A DNA stretch of 64,000 nucleotides from Parachlorella kessleri (Eukaryota > Chlorophyta > Trebouxiophyceae > Chlorellales > Chlorellaceae), in NCBI GenBank assembly GCA_001598975.1, contig BBXU01000292.1:1-64000 (forward strand), written 5' to 3'. Below, in pieces: positions 46,301 through 58,451 of the stretch. Each line of letters begins with the position of its first letter. Position 1 is the first letter of the stretch. The notes under the pieces are model-generated. The model searched no databases. It had not been told where the DNA came from and saw only the letters and a program-made list of their open reading frames with translations. The translations under genes and the position numbers were made by a program.

Positions 46301-49300
46301 GCTGGTTGATGCCACCGGCTGTGTAGGCATCCAGGAAGCCCTTATGCACCATGGGGCGCCGTGACAGCCAATAACTGCCCCGTTTTGGGGGGTGCACTGC
46401 CCGCCACACCTGCAACAGCCACATTCTGGAAGCTCAAACCAGGTTGTGTAATAGAGGTGGTCCAGCAGGGTGGAGTGTTCTTGATAACAATCCTATGGCA
46501 CCAAAGAATACTTCATGAGCCATGCATGGCATTGTCTGAACCTCACCCTGCACCCACGACTTGTTTGTTTCTGCAAAGCTCTGCCCAGATGGGTGCCGCA
46601 TGATAATTTGGCGAGGTGGCAGGTGCGGTGCAACGGGCTGAGGCAAGAGATGCGCCCAGCAACAGCCAATTTGCATGAGGACAGCCAGCCTTGCCTTGAT
46701 GTCAGCCAACACGTTGGCTAGAGATGCTGTGCCCCTGAAGCCCACCACGATGGTGCCATCTCCCTGCAGGAACACACCATGGCTGTAGCAGCTTCGATAC
46801 CCTTTTTATGTGACATGCATGCAGTGCTGTCACTATGTCCCAGATGGCAATTCAAATGCAGCGGCAGGACCTGCTTTGATGCATGCTGTGCCAAGGTGAC
46901 TGAGCAAGGCGGGCGGAGAGCGCAGTCCAACTCACCCAGGCCAGCAGGCACTTGGTGTCACACGGTTCCTTCTGCCAAAGTAGTTCGAAATGCTGGAGAT
47001 TGTACAGCTCCAGCGCCGTCTCCATTGTGAAAGCCGCGCTTTCTTCCTGCATACAATGCAACTCCAGCCACATTGGTTTTTTGCTATTTATAGGCTGGAA
47101 ACGGCCAAAACCAAACAGCAATCCATAGATCACCAAGCACATGTTGAGGCTTGCTGGGAACTTGCACAACTACATCGCTCAGGCTATGCTCCCAAGCAGA
47201 ATGCCTACATAGTGGGTGGGCCGGTGGGGTCTGATAGAAACCCAGGGCTTCCCCGGTGGCCAGGAAACAGTTGGGCATATAGGACGGCACATGGTCTTGA
47301 CCCCCCCACAACACCCAGGCACAACATGCACCCAGCAGCCAACGCCGCTACCTCTTCATGGTAGTACATAAGGTTGGAGAGGTACAGCGCCTTAAGCGCC
47401 GTCTCAAAACAGAACATGGGCTCCATCTGGTCCCCCTGCTCCAGCCCCTGCGACCCGCTTGGCTCCCCTTCCCCAGCCAGCGCCGCTGCCGCTGCTCGGA
47501 CCGGTGCCCCCGCCGCCGCCGCCGCTGCAGCCACAGCGCCGCCCTGGTACCCTGCTGCACCCCCTGCCAGCAGCCACTTGGCGGAGGCTGCCTTCATGGC
47601 TGCCTCTTCCTCTCTGGCTGCCTCGGCGTCTCCCTCCCGCCACGCCACCTGCAGCCCACACCGGCAGATGGTGCTGGGTGCACTCCACCCTGCAGAACTT
47701 GCAAGCTTGTTGGTAGGAGGGCAATGGTGAAGATGGAGTGATGCACACTCAACCTTGGCAGTCACACAAGCGTGGTATGTCCACGACCCACCTCCTGGAG
47801 GCACTGGTGGTGGTAGAGCTGGCGGGGGGAAGGGTCCACGGGTGTGACCATGACGCAGCTGATCACCGCCAGGCTGGTCATGGTGAGTTGCATGGGCAGC
47901 ATGCCGAACCACACAAGCACATAGGAGTTGCAGTTGCCCAGGTGAATGTACCTGCGCTCAGCCAAAGGAGTACGGACATCTGCACAATAGACAGCGGGCA
48001 GGAGCATGTGGCTTTCCAGACAAGACCGTACATGGCTCGCAGCAGTTTGTTGTCTACAGGCGGATAGGCCACCACAGGCCTAGGTAGCAGGGGGTGCAGA
48101 GCACATGATTGCTGCTAGCATGCATGGCGAGGCAGCAAGAGAGCATCAGCAGCAGGTTCCCAGGGGGCTGGGAGCACGCTCAGCAAACAGCTGACATTGC
48201 AGCGACGCACCACATGAAGGTGATGCAGAGGAAGGAGATGGCCGCCATGACCAGCTGTATGTGGACCTGCAGCTTGAGGCCCATGTTGGGCGCCCGGTAC
48301 TTCGAGTAGGGCAGCTTGGCCAGCTCCCGCCTGGCCAGGTACATGAACAAGAAGTAGGTGCCAATCATGATCAGGAAAACGCCGGCCACCGTAGATGTGA
48401 TGGCGTAATAGATGCGCCTGTCCTGCAGGAGGGCACCAACAGGCCCCTTCAGGTGTCCCGAGGCTATTATTTGGGACATGAGTTAACTTAAAATTACACA
48501 AATTTATTCAGTTTTTATTACAAGTGGGATTCCGTGGTTGGTTTATCGAAAACTGATATACAGGTGGGAACCGCTTGTAGGTGCTCGGCAGGCATACAAC
48601 ATGTCAGGGGGCACTGGAACTCAATTAGTAGGGATCCCCAACCTAAATTCAGCGCTGCTATGAAGGTCCGCCCACCTTGTGCGTCTGACAGTTGGCATCA
48701 AGCCTGACTGCAGAGGGATCTCTTGCTAAGCACCAAATGCAGCGCCTCAGGGCTCACGCCCTCGCACTATGCAACCCCCGCCGGAAACCTGCTTGCCTGG
48801 AGGTCGCATGTCCAGCCCCACTCCTGACATGGCAAGGCCGCCTTTGCAGGGAGGGCACCCTCTGGGGCGCAGCCGGGGTCATAAATGCTGACACAGCTCG
48901 TGATAGTGCCTGTAGGGCAGCGCCAATGGGAGCACGGCGGCCAGGTGCGGAAGCGGGTCAGCAACCAGCATCAAAGGCGCCGCCTTGCTTGGCCTTCCAT
49001 ACCTACCTAGTTATGGACACAGCAACGCAATCACTAACAAGCCTGCACCACCGCTGGTCAGTGTGGAGGCTGCAGCTGCCTCACAGCATGTGTGCAATGC
49101 GGGCCATGGGTCCCCAAGGAGGGGGACCCCAACAATATCAACCAACCACCGCGCGTACACATCTTCTGCAGCCCCCAGAACCAGGTGCAGACTCACCGAT
49201 GCCCCCGGTAGTCCACACCAGCAGAATGGTGACAGCCGCCTGTGCCGGCAGCCACAGCAGCAGCAGCTCTGGCAGGAGCACCCAGAAGGGGAGGTCATAG

Positions 49301-50620
49301 CCCATCAGGCCTTCCTGGGGCGGCGGCGGAGGCCAGCGCTTGGCAAAGGCCCACACTAGGGGCTTCATGAGAGGGTGAGTCAGGATGACGTGAGCTGGGA
49401 GCAGGCAGTGGGCTTGCGCCACCAGGAGGAAGAACAGCTGCAGGGCAGCCAGCATGCCGGGGTGGGCGACCGGCGGCAGCACGGCTGGCTGCTCACGCTG
49501 TGGCTTCTCTCTGGCAAGCCCCCGCACAATCACAGGAGCTACGGACGAATACACACCTACTCAGGCAAAGCAACAGAGTACGTATAGGCATGTCATTCAG
49601 GCCAAGAGCGCTAGGCCCCATGTGCCTTCATACAAGGCTAGCCTGGGGCCTTATAAGACGGAAGGCACACTTTTCCCACACAAGCATTGCCAGTGCCATC
49701 ACGCACCCAGTCCACCGTTTTAAGCACACAGATGATTAAGCAAGCCTCACCGCCGCCCAGCAGGTCCAGCGTATGGAGCCAAACACATTGACGGGCAGCA
49801 GAAACCAGGGGCACGAGTCTCGGTTTGCCAGGTAGTAGGCGTTGGGTGCCAAGAAGAAGGTTGCATTGACAAGCTGCACCAGCAGCTGTGTCGCCATGAA
49901 CGACACGACCCGCCTCTGCCGTCGCCACCACGTCTTGCCGGCTCGGTTGACTTGGGCGACGCGCCAGGCAAGGGCGGCACCGGCCGCAAACAGCGCAGCC
50001 AGGCACAGCGACCCCACCACCGTGTTTGCAATCATGAGGTTGTCATGTGTGAAGTAGTAGTTGTCCTCCTGCGCAGCGAAGAGGGTAGCAGTACTGCCAA
50101 CAACCAGGTGTGCACCAGGGCTGTCCAGCACACTAGCTTTGCCGGGCGCATGAGAGACAGCAAGTTGTGTAACAGGTTTCACGATCATGGGGCAGTATCG
50201 CCAGCCTGCTTTTGAGACACCTTAGGAGAACACTTACAAACGTCAGCTTTGCGACAATTTCATAAATCAAAAGGGCCAAAGCGGCAGCGGCGGCGCAGCG
50301 CCCCACCAGCGCCCCCACCTGCAAACAATGCACCGCGGCAGCCCTGAACTTGCGGATTCACCATAGCACCTGTGCAGAAGCACGCAGTCGCATGTTACAA
50401 GCGCCACCAAGCTGAGGCTCACCCTGGTAGCCTTGTCACCGAGGTACTGTAGACTGAGAACAACGTGCTTATCAGAGTAGTAGTTTGAGGAAGGTATGAC
50501 TGCGTCGGCGGCGGGGGTGCCCTGCTCCTTAGCTGCGCCCACGGTTCCAGAGCTGACCCAAGGGGCCTCTCTCTTCCCCAGCTCCCAGTCTTCGGAGCCA
50601 TAGGTTTCAGGAGCCAGCGT
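43346..50620 (-). CDS. membrane-anchored class 3 lipase, copy D (start codon lost)
   Basis: Same family, reading frame open throughout. Exons (high to low): 50620-50423, 50318-50238, 50068-49751, 49437-49197, 48909-48797, 48422-48211, 47951-47792, 47648-47352, 47046-46936, 46763-46695, 46409-45996, 45663-45635, 45381-45290, 45102-45046, 44782-44589, 43765-43346; 1002 codons. At the place where the closest sister (C) has ATG CTG GCA, D has ACG CTG GCT (ACG at 50618-50620). An in-frame TAG lies upstream, and the next in-frame ATG is in exon 3, after the first membrane segment. Use of ACG or a nearby CTG, or a damaged gene, are the options. VLCSGHSLGGAL, HSDDAVAKGG and LHLLGAYARS are intact. Introns 5 and 10 have GC donors. 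Divergent from copy E. Confidence 0.85.
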
Positions 50621-51319
50621 TGCTATCAGCCTTGACCAAGGCTATCTCCTAGGCGCACAAGTGGCGGGCCCACTATCTATTTGGTGTACCTCAACGCCAT
50701 AAAGGGAACACAAGTAGAATACCAAAGCGTCGTGTAGCAGCTGAAGCTGTGACTTTGCCTCTATTCGCTAGCTGCGTAGGGACCTTCTTAGTGTACGACC
50801 AGCAGCATTGCTTGGGAATAGTTTCTGCGGCGACTCATATTAAGCACAACGCACAACCATGGCCGAGCTAGCTAGCAAATACGCTAGCAAATTCACAGGT
50901 GATCACATAGGTGATCACAAAGAATTGCGGAGTTCACCTGGGTCCGGATGTATTTCTTCAGCACGTCTTCACTTATCTAGGAACTCTGCACATTAAGTCT
51001 CGCAAGACGCAGTAAGTAGTAACTTAAGTAACTATGCAACCCTGTCCATTGTCTGTCGACGTTTACGAAGCTATTTGGTTTGCTGCTCCGTATTGTTTCT
51101 AGCTTCACGTTCCGTCAAATGATATATAGCGATTTATTCAGCAGCGCTACCATGCCATATGATGCTGGCAAGGGTCCCTGCTTTGGTGGTGGGCTTTGGT
51201 GGTGGGCACGATAGCTCCTCCGTAAGTATTGTGTCACACAGTGGGTTGTTGACCCACTTGAAAAGTGCTAGACTCTGATATAACGCTGCACACACCCTGG
51301 CCGGAAGAGGGGGGCGACT
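50621..51319. promoter_or_regulatory. bidirectional promoter region of copies D and E
   Basis: 699 bases. TGATCA occurs at 50900-50905 and 50912-50917 within a short direct repeat (AGGTGATCACAT / AGGTGATCACAA), beside a second direct repeat CTAGCAAAT at 50872-50880 and 50884-50892. A TATAAC element at 51279-51284 lies about 40 bases before the copy E ATG. The region is homologous to the C/psi promoter. Confidence 0.6.
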
Positions 51320-54300
51320 ATGGAAGGCCCCAAGCCCGGTGCACCTTGGGAGGAGAACGGCATGGAACCCTTCCCTTCCTCCAACCACTACTCAGAGCAG
51401 CACGTCACCCTTCACTTGCAGTTCATCAGCGACCAAATGACCAGGGTGAGCTGCCTCTGATCCTGTTTCGGATATAGTGGTGCCCCAGTGGCGGGCGGGG
51501 TGCCATCTCTTATGGTGCCGCTTGTGTGCAACGCAGGTGGTGGCCTTTGTAGGGAAGGCGGTTGCGACAGCCGCCTTTGCCTTGTTGATTTATGAAATAG
51601 TTGCCAAGGTCTCATATGTAAGCACACTTTTGATGAAAGCATGTAATCCAAGCACCCGCTCTGCAGTATAACAAAGTTGTTTCGTGCATAACACCCTAGT
51701 CCGCCCACCTGTTGGGCTTGTATTTGTTAATGCATAGCTGCAACTACTGCCTCCACTTCCTGCAGGGCGACAACTACTTCTTCATGCACGACACTGTCAT
51801 AGTTGCGAACACAGTGGTGGGGTCGCTGTGTCTGGCAGCACTGTTGGGCGCCGCCACTGCCCTCTGCTGGCGTATCACACATGTCAATTGGGCGGGCAAA
51901 GCATGGTGGTCCCGCCAGAGGCGGGTTGTGATCTTGCTGTCGGCACAGCTCTGGCTACAGCTGGTGAATGCCACCTTCTACTTGGCGCCTAATGCCTATT
52001 ACCTAGCCAACCGCAGCGAGTGCCCCTACTTTCTGCTGCCGATGAATGTCTTTGGGTTCATACGGTGGACCTGCTGGGCCGCGGTGAGTCATGAGAGGTT
52101 AGAGCACTGCGCTGACGGGGCATCCACCTCCAGAGGAGCCTGCTGGGTGTCCCACAGTGCCGTGTTAAGGTTCTGGAAGGAATGTGCTGACTTACATGAA
52201 CTGAGTGTTGTTTACAGCATGGCAGCAGTGTACTGCACCTTTGACAACACTGGCATTGTCAAGCCATGCCACGGCCGTACCCCACCCTAGCCTGGTTGTG
52301 TGCCTCCGCAGCTGTTCTTCCTGCTGGTGGTGCAAGCGCACAGCATGCTGCCCGCTCACGTCATCCTGACTCACCCCCTCATGAAGCCCCTGGTCTGGGC
52401 CTTCGTCCAGCGCTGGCCTCCGCCACCACCCAGCGAAGGCCTGATGGGGTATGACCTGCCACCGTGGGTGCTCCTGCCCGACCTGCTGCTCCTATGGGTC
52501 CCCGCTCAGGCCACAATAGTTGTGATGCTGGTGTGGCTGACCGGTGGTGGCATAGGTGAGTCGCTGTATCGCTACGCACAAAAAGCATGTCATGCATCTC
52601 CATGCACGGGGAAAAGCTGTGGTTGGTATACCAACCTGGCTCACTGGTGGCGACATTGGTTACTCCCTGTAGACGAGAAATTGCATGCAGGAGGGGTGTC
52701 CGAGGGCAGCGGCTGTTGTAGAGTACCGGCGTCCGCTTGACTGGAAATGAAAGAGGGCCGTGTGGTTCCTAACCCAGGTGCTTTCCCGTTGCCCTCCCGA
52801 CGGATGACGTGAGTGACGGGCCTCAATGGCTGGCGCATCAAGGGTCTGCATGCCCGATTTTGCAGGCACGCGGACAAGCTGCACCAGCATTTATGACCCT
52901 GGCTGCGCCCCGGAGGGTGCGCTCCCCGCTAAGGCTGGCCTGCCCTGCCAGGACTGGGGCTGGTCTTGCAACCTGGCGGTGAGCCTGCGGGCGGGTTGGT
53001 GGGCAGTTGAAAGCAGCCATGGCAGCAGGGTGCCAGCTTTGACAGTGCTCCCTGGCCACCAGCCAGTCCTCTGCTGCAGCCACAACTGTCTAGCCTACTC
53101 TAGCGGCAATTTGCCACTTGGCCATGCTGCCGTGGGTGCGGCACAACAGGACTACACAAAGCCGACATATGTGGCTATATCAGCACCCCGAGACGCGCCA
53201 TCCTTGCTGGGCTCGAACCCAAGGCACCCACACACATGGTATGTGCGGACCAAATGAATATTGCCTTCCTACTCTGCCGGCTGTCTCATGCAGGATATGG
53301 GCATCTACTACGGGATCACATCCACCATGGCGGGCCTCTTCCTCATCATGATTGCCACCTACTTCCTCTTCATGTATCTGGCCAGGCGGGAGCTGGCCAA
53401 GCTGCCCTACTCCAAATACCGGGTGCCCGACATGGGGCTGAGGCTCCAAGTGCACATCCAAGTGGTCATGGCGGCCCTGTTCTTCCTCTGCGTGATCTTC
53501 ATGTGGTGCGCCGGCTACTCATCCCTGGGCCAGTCTTCCCTGCTAGCCGTGTTGTCAAGTGCACGACAGGCCTGGTTAATTGCATGGAGTTCAAAGCTGG
53601 CTGCATGACTGCTTGGGCCAAGCATCTTGGCTGGTCTATGGTCGAACCAACCCCTTGCGCATTCCCTCCTTCCACCATGCCATGCGGTCTGTGATGGGCT
53701 TGCATGCACACTGTGGCTGGCCATGCTGACCGTGGGCTCACACCTTGGCCTTCAATTCTGAGGACCACATCCTTGCCCTCACTTTTTACATGCAGGTTCG
53801 TGCACGCAGGCACCTGCAACTCCTATGTCCTGGCTTGGTATGGCATGCTGCCAATGCAGCTGGCAATGAGCAGCCTGGCTGTCATTAATGCGGTCATGGT
53901 GTGCCCTGTGGACCCCTCACCCCGCCAGCTGTACCACCACCAGTGCCTGCAGGAGGTGCGAGCATGCTAGCAACAAGTGTTTACAGCATGCTTCCCAACA
54001 ATGGCACCATGCCAAGGCTTGCTAGGCTGTTGCGGCCCTTGAAACCCTGCACTAATTGCAGGGGGCTTTGTGCTCCACAGGGCAAAGAAGGGCCTGGGTG
54101 CCCAACCCACTCCGGGCGGCCCCTATGTCTTTTGCATTGTCACGCAAAATCGCTGCACGCTGTGATGGCTGCAGCTTGCAGAAGCCTGGACCGTGTCATA
54201 TGTCCTGAGATCCTTGCCGATAACGGGCTGAGGGGCCTGGCCCTGGGCTGCAGGTAGTGTGGAGTGAGAGAGATGCCGAGGCGAGTAGAGCGGCAGCGGC

Positions 54301-57300
54301 AGCCATGAAGGCAGCCTCGGCCAAGCGGCTGCTTGCCGAGGGTGCAAGGCTCAGGAATGGGGGGACCGTGGCCGCCGCCGCCGCAGCTGCCGTAGCACCA
54401 GTTCGGGCAGCAGCAGCTGCCGCAGTCGCCACGGCTAGGGCGGCAGCTGGGATCCTGACTGGGGATGGGGAGGCTAGGGAAGAGATGGAGCCCATGTTTT
54501 GCTTTGAGACGGCGCTCAAGGCGATGTACTTGTCGAACCTGATGTACTATTACAAGGAGGTGAGCTGATATGTCTGGAGGCCTAAATGTGCAAGGTGCCC
54601 TTGGCCTTCTGGTAAGGTGACGTATGCGGCAAGCTTGTGCATGCGCGCTGTGTGTGTACCCATGGGCGCTGCGCCCTGCTGTCTTCTGTGGATGCTGACT
54701 TTGACCTGTGATCATGTCCTCTCCTGCTTGCTTGTGGGTGAGGCAATCAGCCCTGATTAGGGGCATCACCCTTGTTGGCAACCCCAGCCTCTCTGCCAAC
54801 GCGTGCAGTCTGCTGGAGTATCGTCGACCGCATGACAGCATCTCAGCTTGCACCTGCTCTGTGTGCATGATGTTGGCTGGAGGTGCCCCACAGGAAGTTT
54901 GATGGTGGCAAGTAGGCAAACAGAGCAGAGCTGGGGGGTGGAGTGTACTGACAAGGCTAAATGCAGTTATGCTCTGTTGCCCTGTGCTCAACTTCACAGG
55001 ATGAAGGCACACCTTTTGTGCTGGAAACGGCCCTGGAGTTGTACAGCCTCCAGCATTTTGAGCTTCTGTGGCAGAAGGAGCCGACTGACACCAAGTGCCT
55101 GCTGGCCTGGGTGAGCCGGGTGACTTGCAACCACTGTGAGACTTGCTTTGCACCCTTGGATGCTGTAGCATGTCTCTGCTGCTGACCTGCAACGCTTCCC
55201 ACCAGGGGGGTGCGGAGGTGCATGCCGTGCACGCCGTGCGGTGGGCAAGGTGGTAAGGCTGGCTACTAAATCTGCCTCAGCACTTTGGGTGTGTCTGCAG
55301 GGAGATGGCACCGTCGTGGTGGGCTTCAGGGGCACAGCGTCCCTCGCCAATGTGCTAGCGGATATTAAGGCAAGCGGCTGGCTGACTGCTGTATTGCTAG
55401 TTCCGCAGCGTCCTCCTCCTTTCTTCTGACCAGCCCAGCCAAACTGCACACACAGTGTCGCGCCAGTCCTCTGTGGTGCCTTGTGTAGGGAGGCCTTCTG
55501 CGGTCATATTGATCTGCACATATTGCTCTTCATCTTTGTCCAGTGTCCCTCCCTTGAAAAGCCCAGGCACTGCCCTCCATACATCCTGTACAGTCGTGCT
55601 GGGGGCAGTCCTTGGAACAGTGGTGCCCTGAAAGGCTGCAGGGTATGAGGACCGCTGATTCTTCCTCCCTGCTGGTGACAGACAACAGTCCTGCACTGCT
55701 GCCGCAATTTTACCCATCACACCACCAGACTTGTGCTCCCAATTCCTGCCTATGGCAGGTCTGGCGGGCAGTGCACCCCCCAAAGCGTGGCAACTACTGG
55801 CTGTGGCGGTGCCCCATGGTCCACCAGGGCTTCCTGGACGCCTACAAGGCTGGCGGGCTCAACCAGCGCCTGCTGCAGCGGCTGCGAGAGATCATGGGGT
55901 CGGACGACAACATATGCACAAGCAGCGGCGAGGGCTTGGGAAGCGGCGGCGGCGGCAGCAAGGGCGGCATGCGAAGCCAGTATTCAGGCGGAGGCGATGT
56001 GGAGATGGGAGCGAGCAAAGGCGCCCAAGGGGGCGGCGGGAGGCGGCGGTGGCGGGTGCTGTGCACAGGGCACAGCCTGGGGGGTGCGCTGGCCACGCTG
56101 GCATCGTATGACGTGGCCAAGGAGGCAGAGCGCCTGCGGGTTGGGGGCATAGATGTGCAGGTGGGTATGGCAGGTAAGACAGCATAGCTGGCTGGCTGGC
56201 GGGTGGGCTGGCTGGCTGGCTGGCTGGCGGATACGCACCAAGCCAACCGGTGCTTTTCCAACTAACCTGGATTTGGCCATGTCACCTCCAAGGCTGGTGC
56301 GCTGGACGGCAGGGTGGCGTTGGTGTTGTCCGACATGATGGAGTGGAGCAGCTACTGGCGGCTCAGGGCTGCTATGTGGTGCTCAAAGCGGGGTGCAGGT
56401 GCAATGCAACTGTTTATTTCCGATGCAGTGCGAAGCTTGATATCGACGGTGTGTTGCTGCTGTGCAGGTCCAGCTGTATACTTTCGGGGCACCAAGGTAA
56501 GCTGTACTGCTGCATAGTTGCACTGCATGACAGCTAGCTGGCAGTGGGCCGCAGTGTATGATCTGGCGGTGCCCAGGTCTGGCGTGCTGTGAGTGCTGAG
56601 GTGATTGTGCAGGCCAGGGAACCACGCCTTTGCGCGGGACTTCCTACGGACGGTACAGGATTCCTGGGACGTGATTCATAGTGACGATGCTGTGGCTAAG
56701 GGAGGTGAGTGGATGGCTTTCGCTGTAAGACCTACCAGGGTGCTGCATGGTATGCAGTATGCAGTCTACCTGTGCTTGCACACCACGAGGGTAGGGATGG
56801 CTGGAAGCACCGGCTCGGAGCTGGTGCATCTGTCTGGAGCAAGAAGTGCAAGTGCTAGGAGCTGTTATCATGTCCGAACGGCTCAGAGGATGGCACTTGT
56901 GTCCTGCAGGCAAGTTTTTTCTTCTTTACAAGCGTGCGGCAAACCGCGTGCTGGTGACAGCAGAAGGTGAGCTGGCCCTCAGACCAGAAAACAAGGCTTC
57001 CACAGTGTACTTGTCGGCAGCAAAAAGAGCAGGGGTTTGCAGGCTTGCAGGTGGCGTCATGCCAAATCACCCTGCATGGAGTCCTGCAGTGGGACATGCT
57101 CTATTGCCTAGCACGGTGGCTGAAGGCCTCTTAGTGCCTCCAAAGTTATTACATTCCACTTTCTTTGCTGCACAGAGGCCAGTCCGTCCTCCACACACCC
57201 AACCCACTGGGCACTCCTCGCCACTCCACTGGCCCCCCACCTCCCGCCTCATGTCCTGCAGGCGACATCTTGCCCCGCCCCTCCTTCCTAGAGTCCTCGG

Positions 57301-58451
57301 TCCAGCGCGGTCCCGGCCACTCCATCAAGCTGCACCTGCTGGGGGCCTATGCCCGCAGCTTTGCCTCCGTCATTAGAGGCCAGTTTGAGAGCAAGGCGCT
57401 GGGCGAGGCCAGCAGGCAGGCGTTGCGCGCGCTGCTGGGGGAGAAATACGTTCGGGTGAGGAAGGTCTTTGGTACCAATAGACAGGGGTGGGCAGGTGGG
57501 TGAGTAGGTCTACTGTTGGTTGCGATTGGCACTGCATTGGAGTTATGACTAAATCTGCCTTAGGGCAGGGCACAGAAGTGGTCAATCTCCTGTCACTAGC
57601 TGGAAGGATGTAAGCGTGGCAGAGTGGGGGCTAGGAGGCCAGTAGCACAGATTTCATCAGTACTTGTTGCTCATCGTTTTAGAAGGAGTGCGGTGGGCAT
57701 GCCGTCCAGCCCTGAGGCAACCTGTTCGTGGCTTTCTCCTCATATATATCTTGCTGCAGAATCCGAGCTATACCTCGCATGGATTGTTGGTACACGCTTT
57801 GCACACGGCATGGCCAGGCACCCTTCCCACACCATCACGGATGGCTCTTTGATGCTCCTGCACCTCTTTATCTAAGCAAAAAGCCTCCCTACCAGACGTG
57901 TTGAGTCGCCGAGGACATCTTTGCAGTCTGCCGAATCCGCGCGTTGTATGCGCAACAAGCTAGGCCAGAGCAAACCCTTCCGTGACTGAGGCCCGTGCTG
58001 TGCTGTGCTGCAGGACATGCTGGGCAGCCTGCTGAGCTTCCACCACCAGCAGCCGCTCCTTTCCCGTCTGCGCAGCCACCTGCCGCACGCAGGGCCCTCC
58101 TTGCACCTGGACAGCAAGCAGCCCAGCGACATTGATATCCTACACCAAAACAGCCAGTCCTCGCCTGCGGCAACAGGCAGCGCAGGACTTCTAGCGAATG
58201 GTTCTGCAGGTGCTTCTAACAGCATGATGGTCGGCTCGCCGCCGCAGCAGCCTTCGCTGCCGCCGCAGCAGCAGCATGGGAGTCTTGGAGAGCAGCTTCC
58301 CACTTGGGAGGCAGTTGGGCAGGCAGAGGCAGCACAAGGAGAACGGCGGAAGCTCCAAGGCGGCAAAGAGGCTCAGGGCTCTGAGCCCGGGTCTCCAGTG
58401 GCGGAGGTCGGCGACTTGCATGTGGCCAGCGAGCAGCGGCTGCAGGGGTGA
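51320..58451 (+). CDS. membrane-anchored class 3 lipase, copy E (intact, 16 exons)
   Basis: Best reference copy. Exons: 51320-51445, 51537-51617, 51766-52083, 52312-52555, 52866-52978, 53294-53505, 53796-53955, 54254-54559, 55000-55110, 55301-55369, 55759-56160, 56468-56496, 56613-56704, 56910-56966, 57262-57455, 58014-58451; 983 residues. The start is MEGPKPGAPWEENG. Predicted membrane segments lie at about 43-65, 79-106, 124-150, 157-195, 222-248, 299-325, 343-364 and 370-398. The loop at about 257-294 has several Cys plus DWGWSC. An Ala-rich linker spans about 430-490. Lipase domain: VVVGFRGTAS (about 560-569), CTGHSLGGALA with Ser about 686, VIHSDDAVAKGG with Asp about 749, and IKLHLLGAYARS with His about 798. 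The tail is disordered. The fold and triad are inferred from the class 3 lipase pattern; substrate is unknown. Intron 10 has a GC donor. Confidence 0.9.
56186..56230 (+). repeat. GGCT tetranucleotide microsatellite
   Basis: About ten near-perfect GGCT/GCTG units just after the exon 11 donor in copy E; absent from the same intron of the other copies. Confidence 0.75.

Noticed and set aside
54140..55192. 350-codon minus-strand frame opposite copy E exons 8 and 9
   Set aside because: Antisense shadow caused by Ala-rich GC-biased codons in exon 8; it has no recognisable domain and spans conserved introns.
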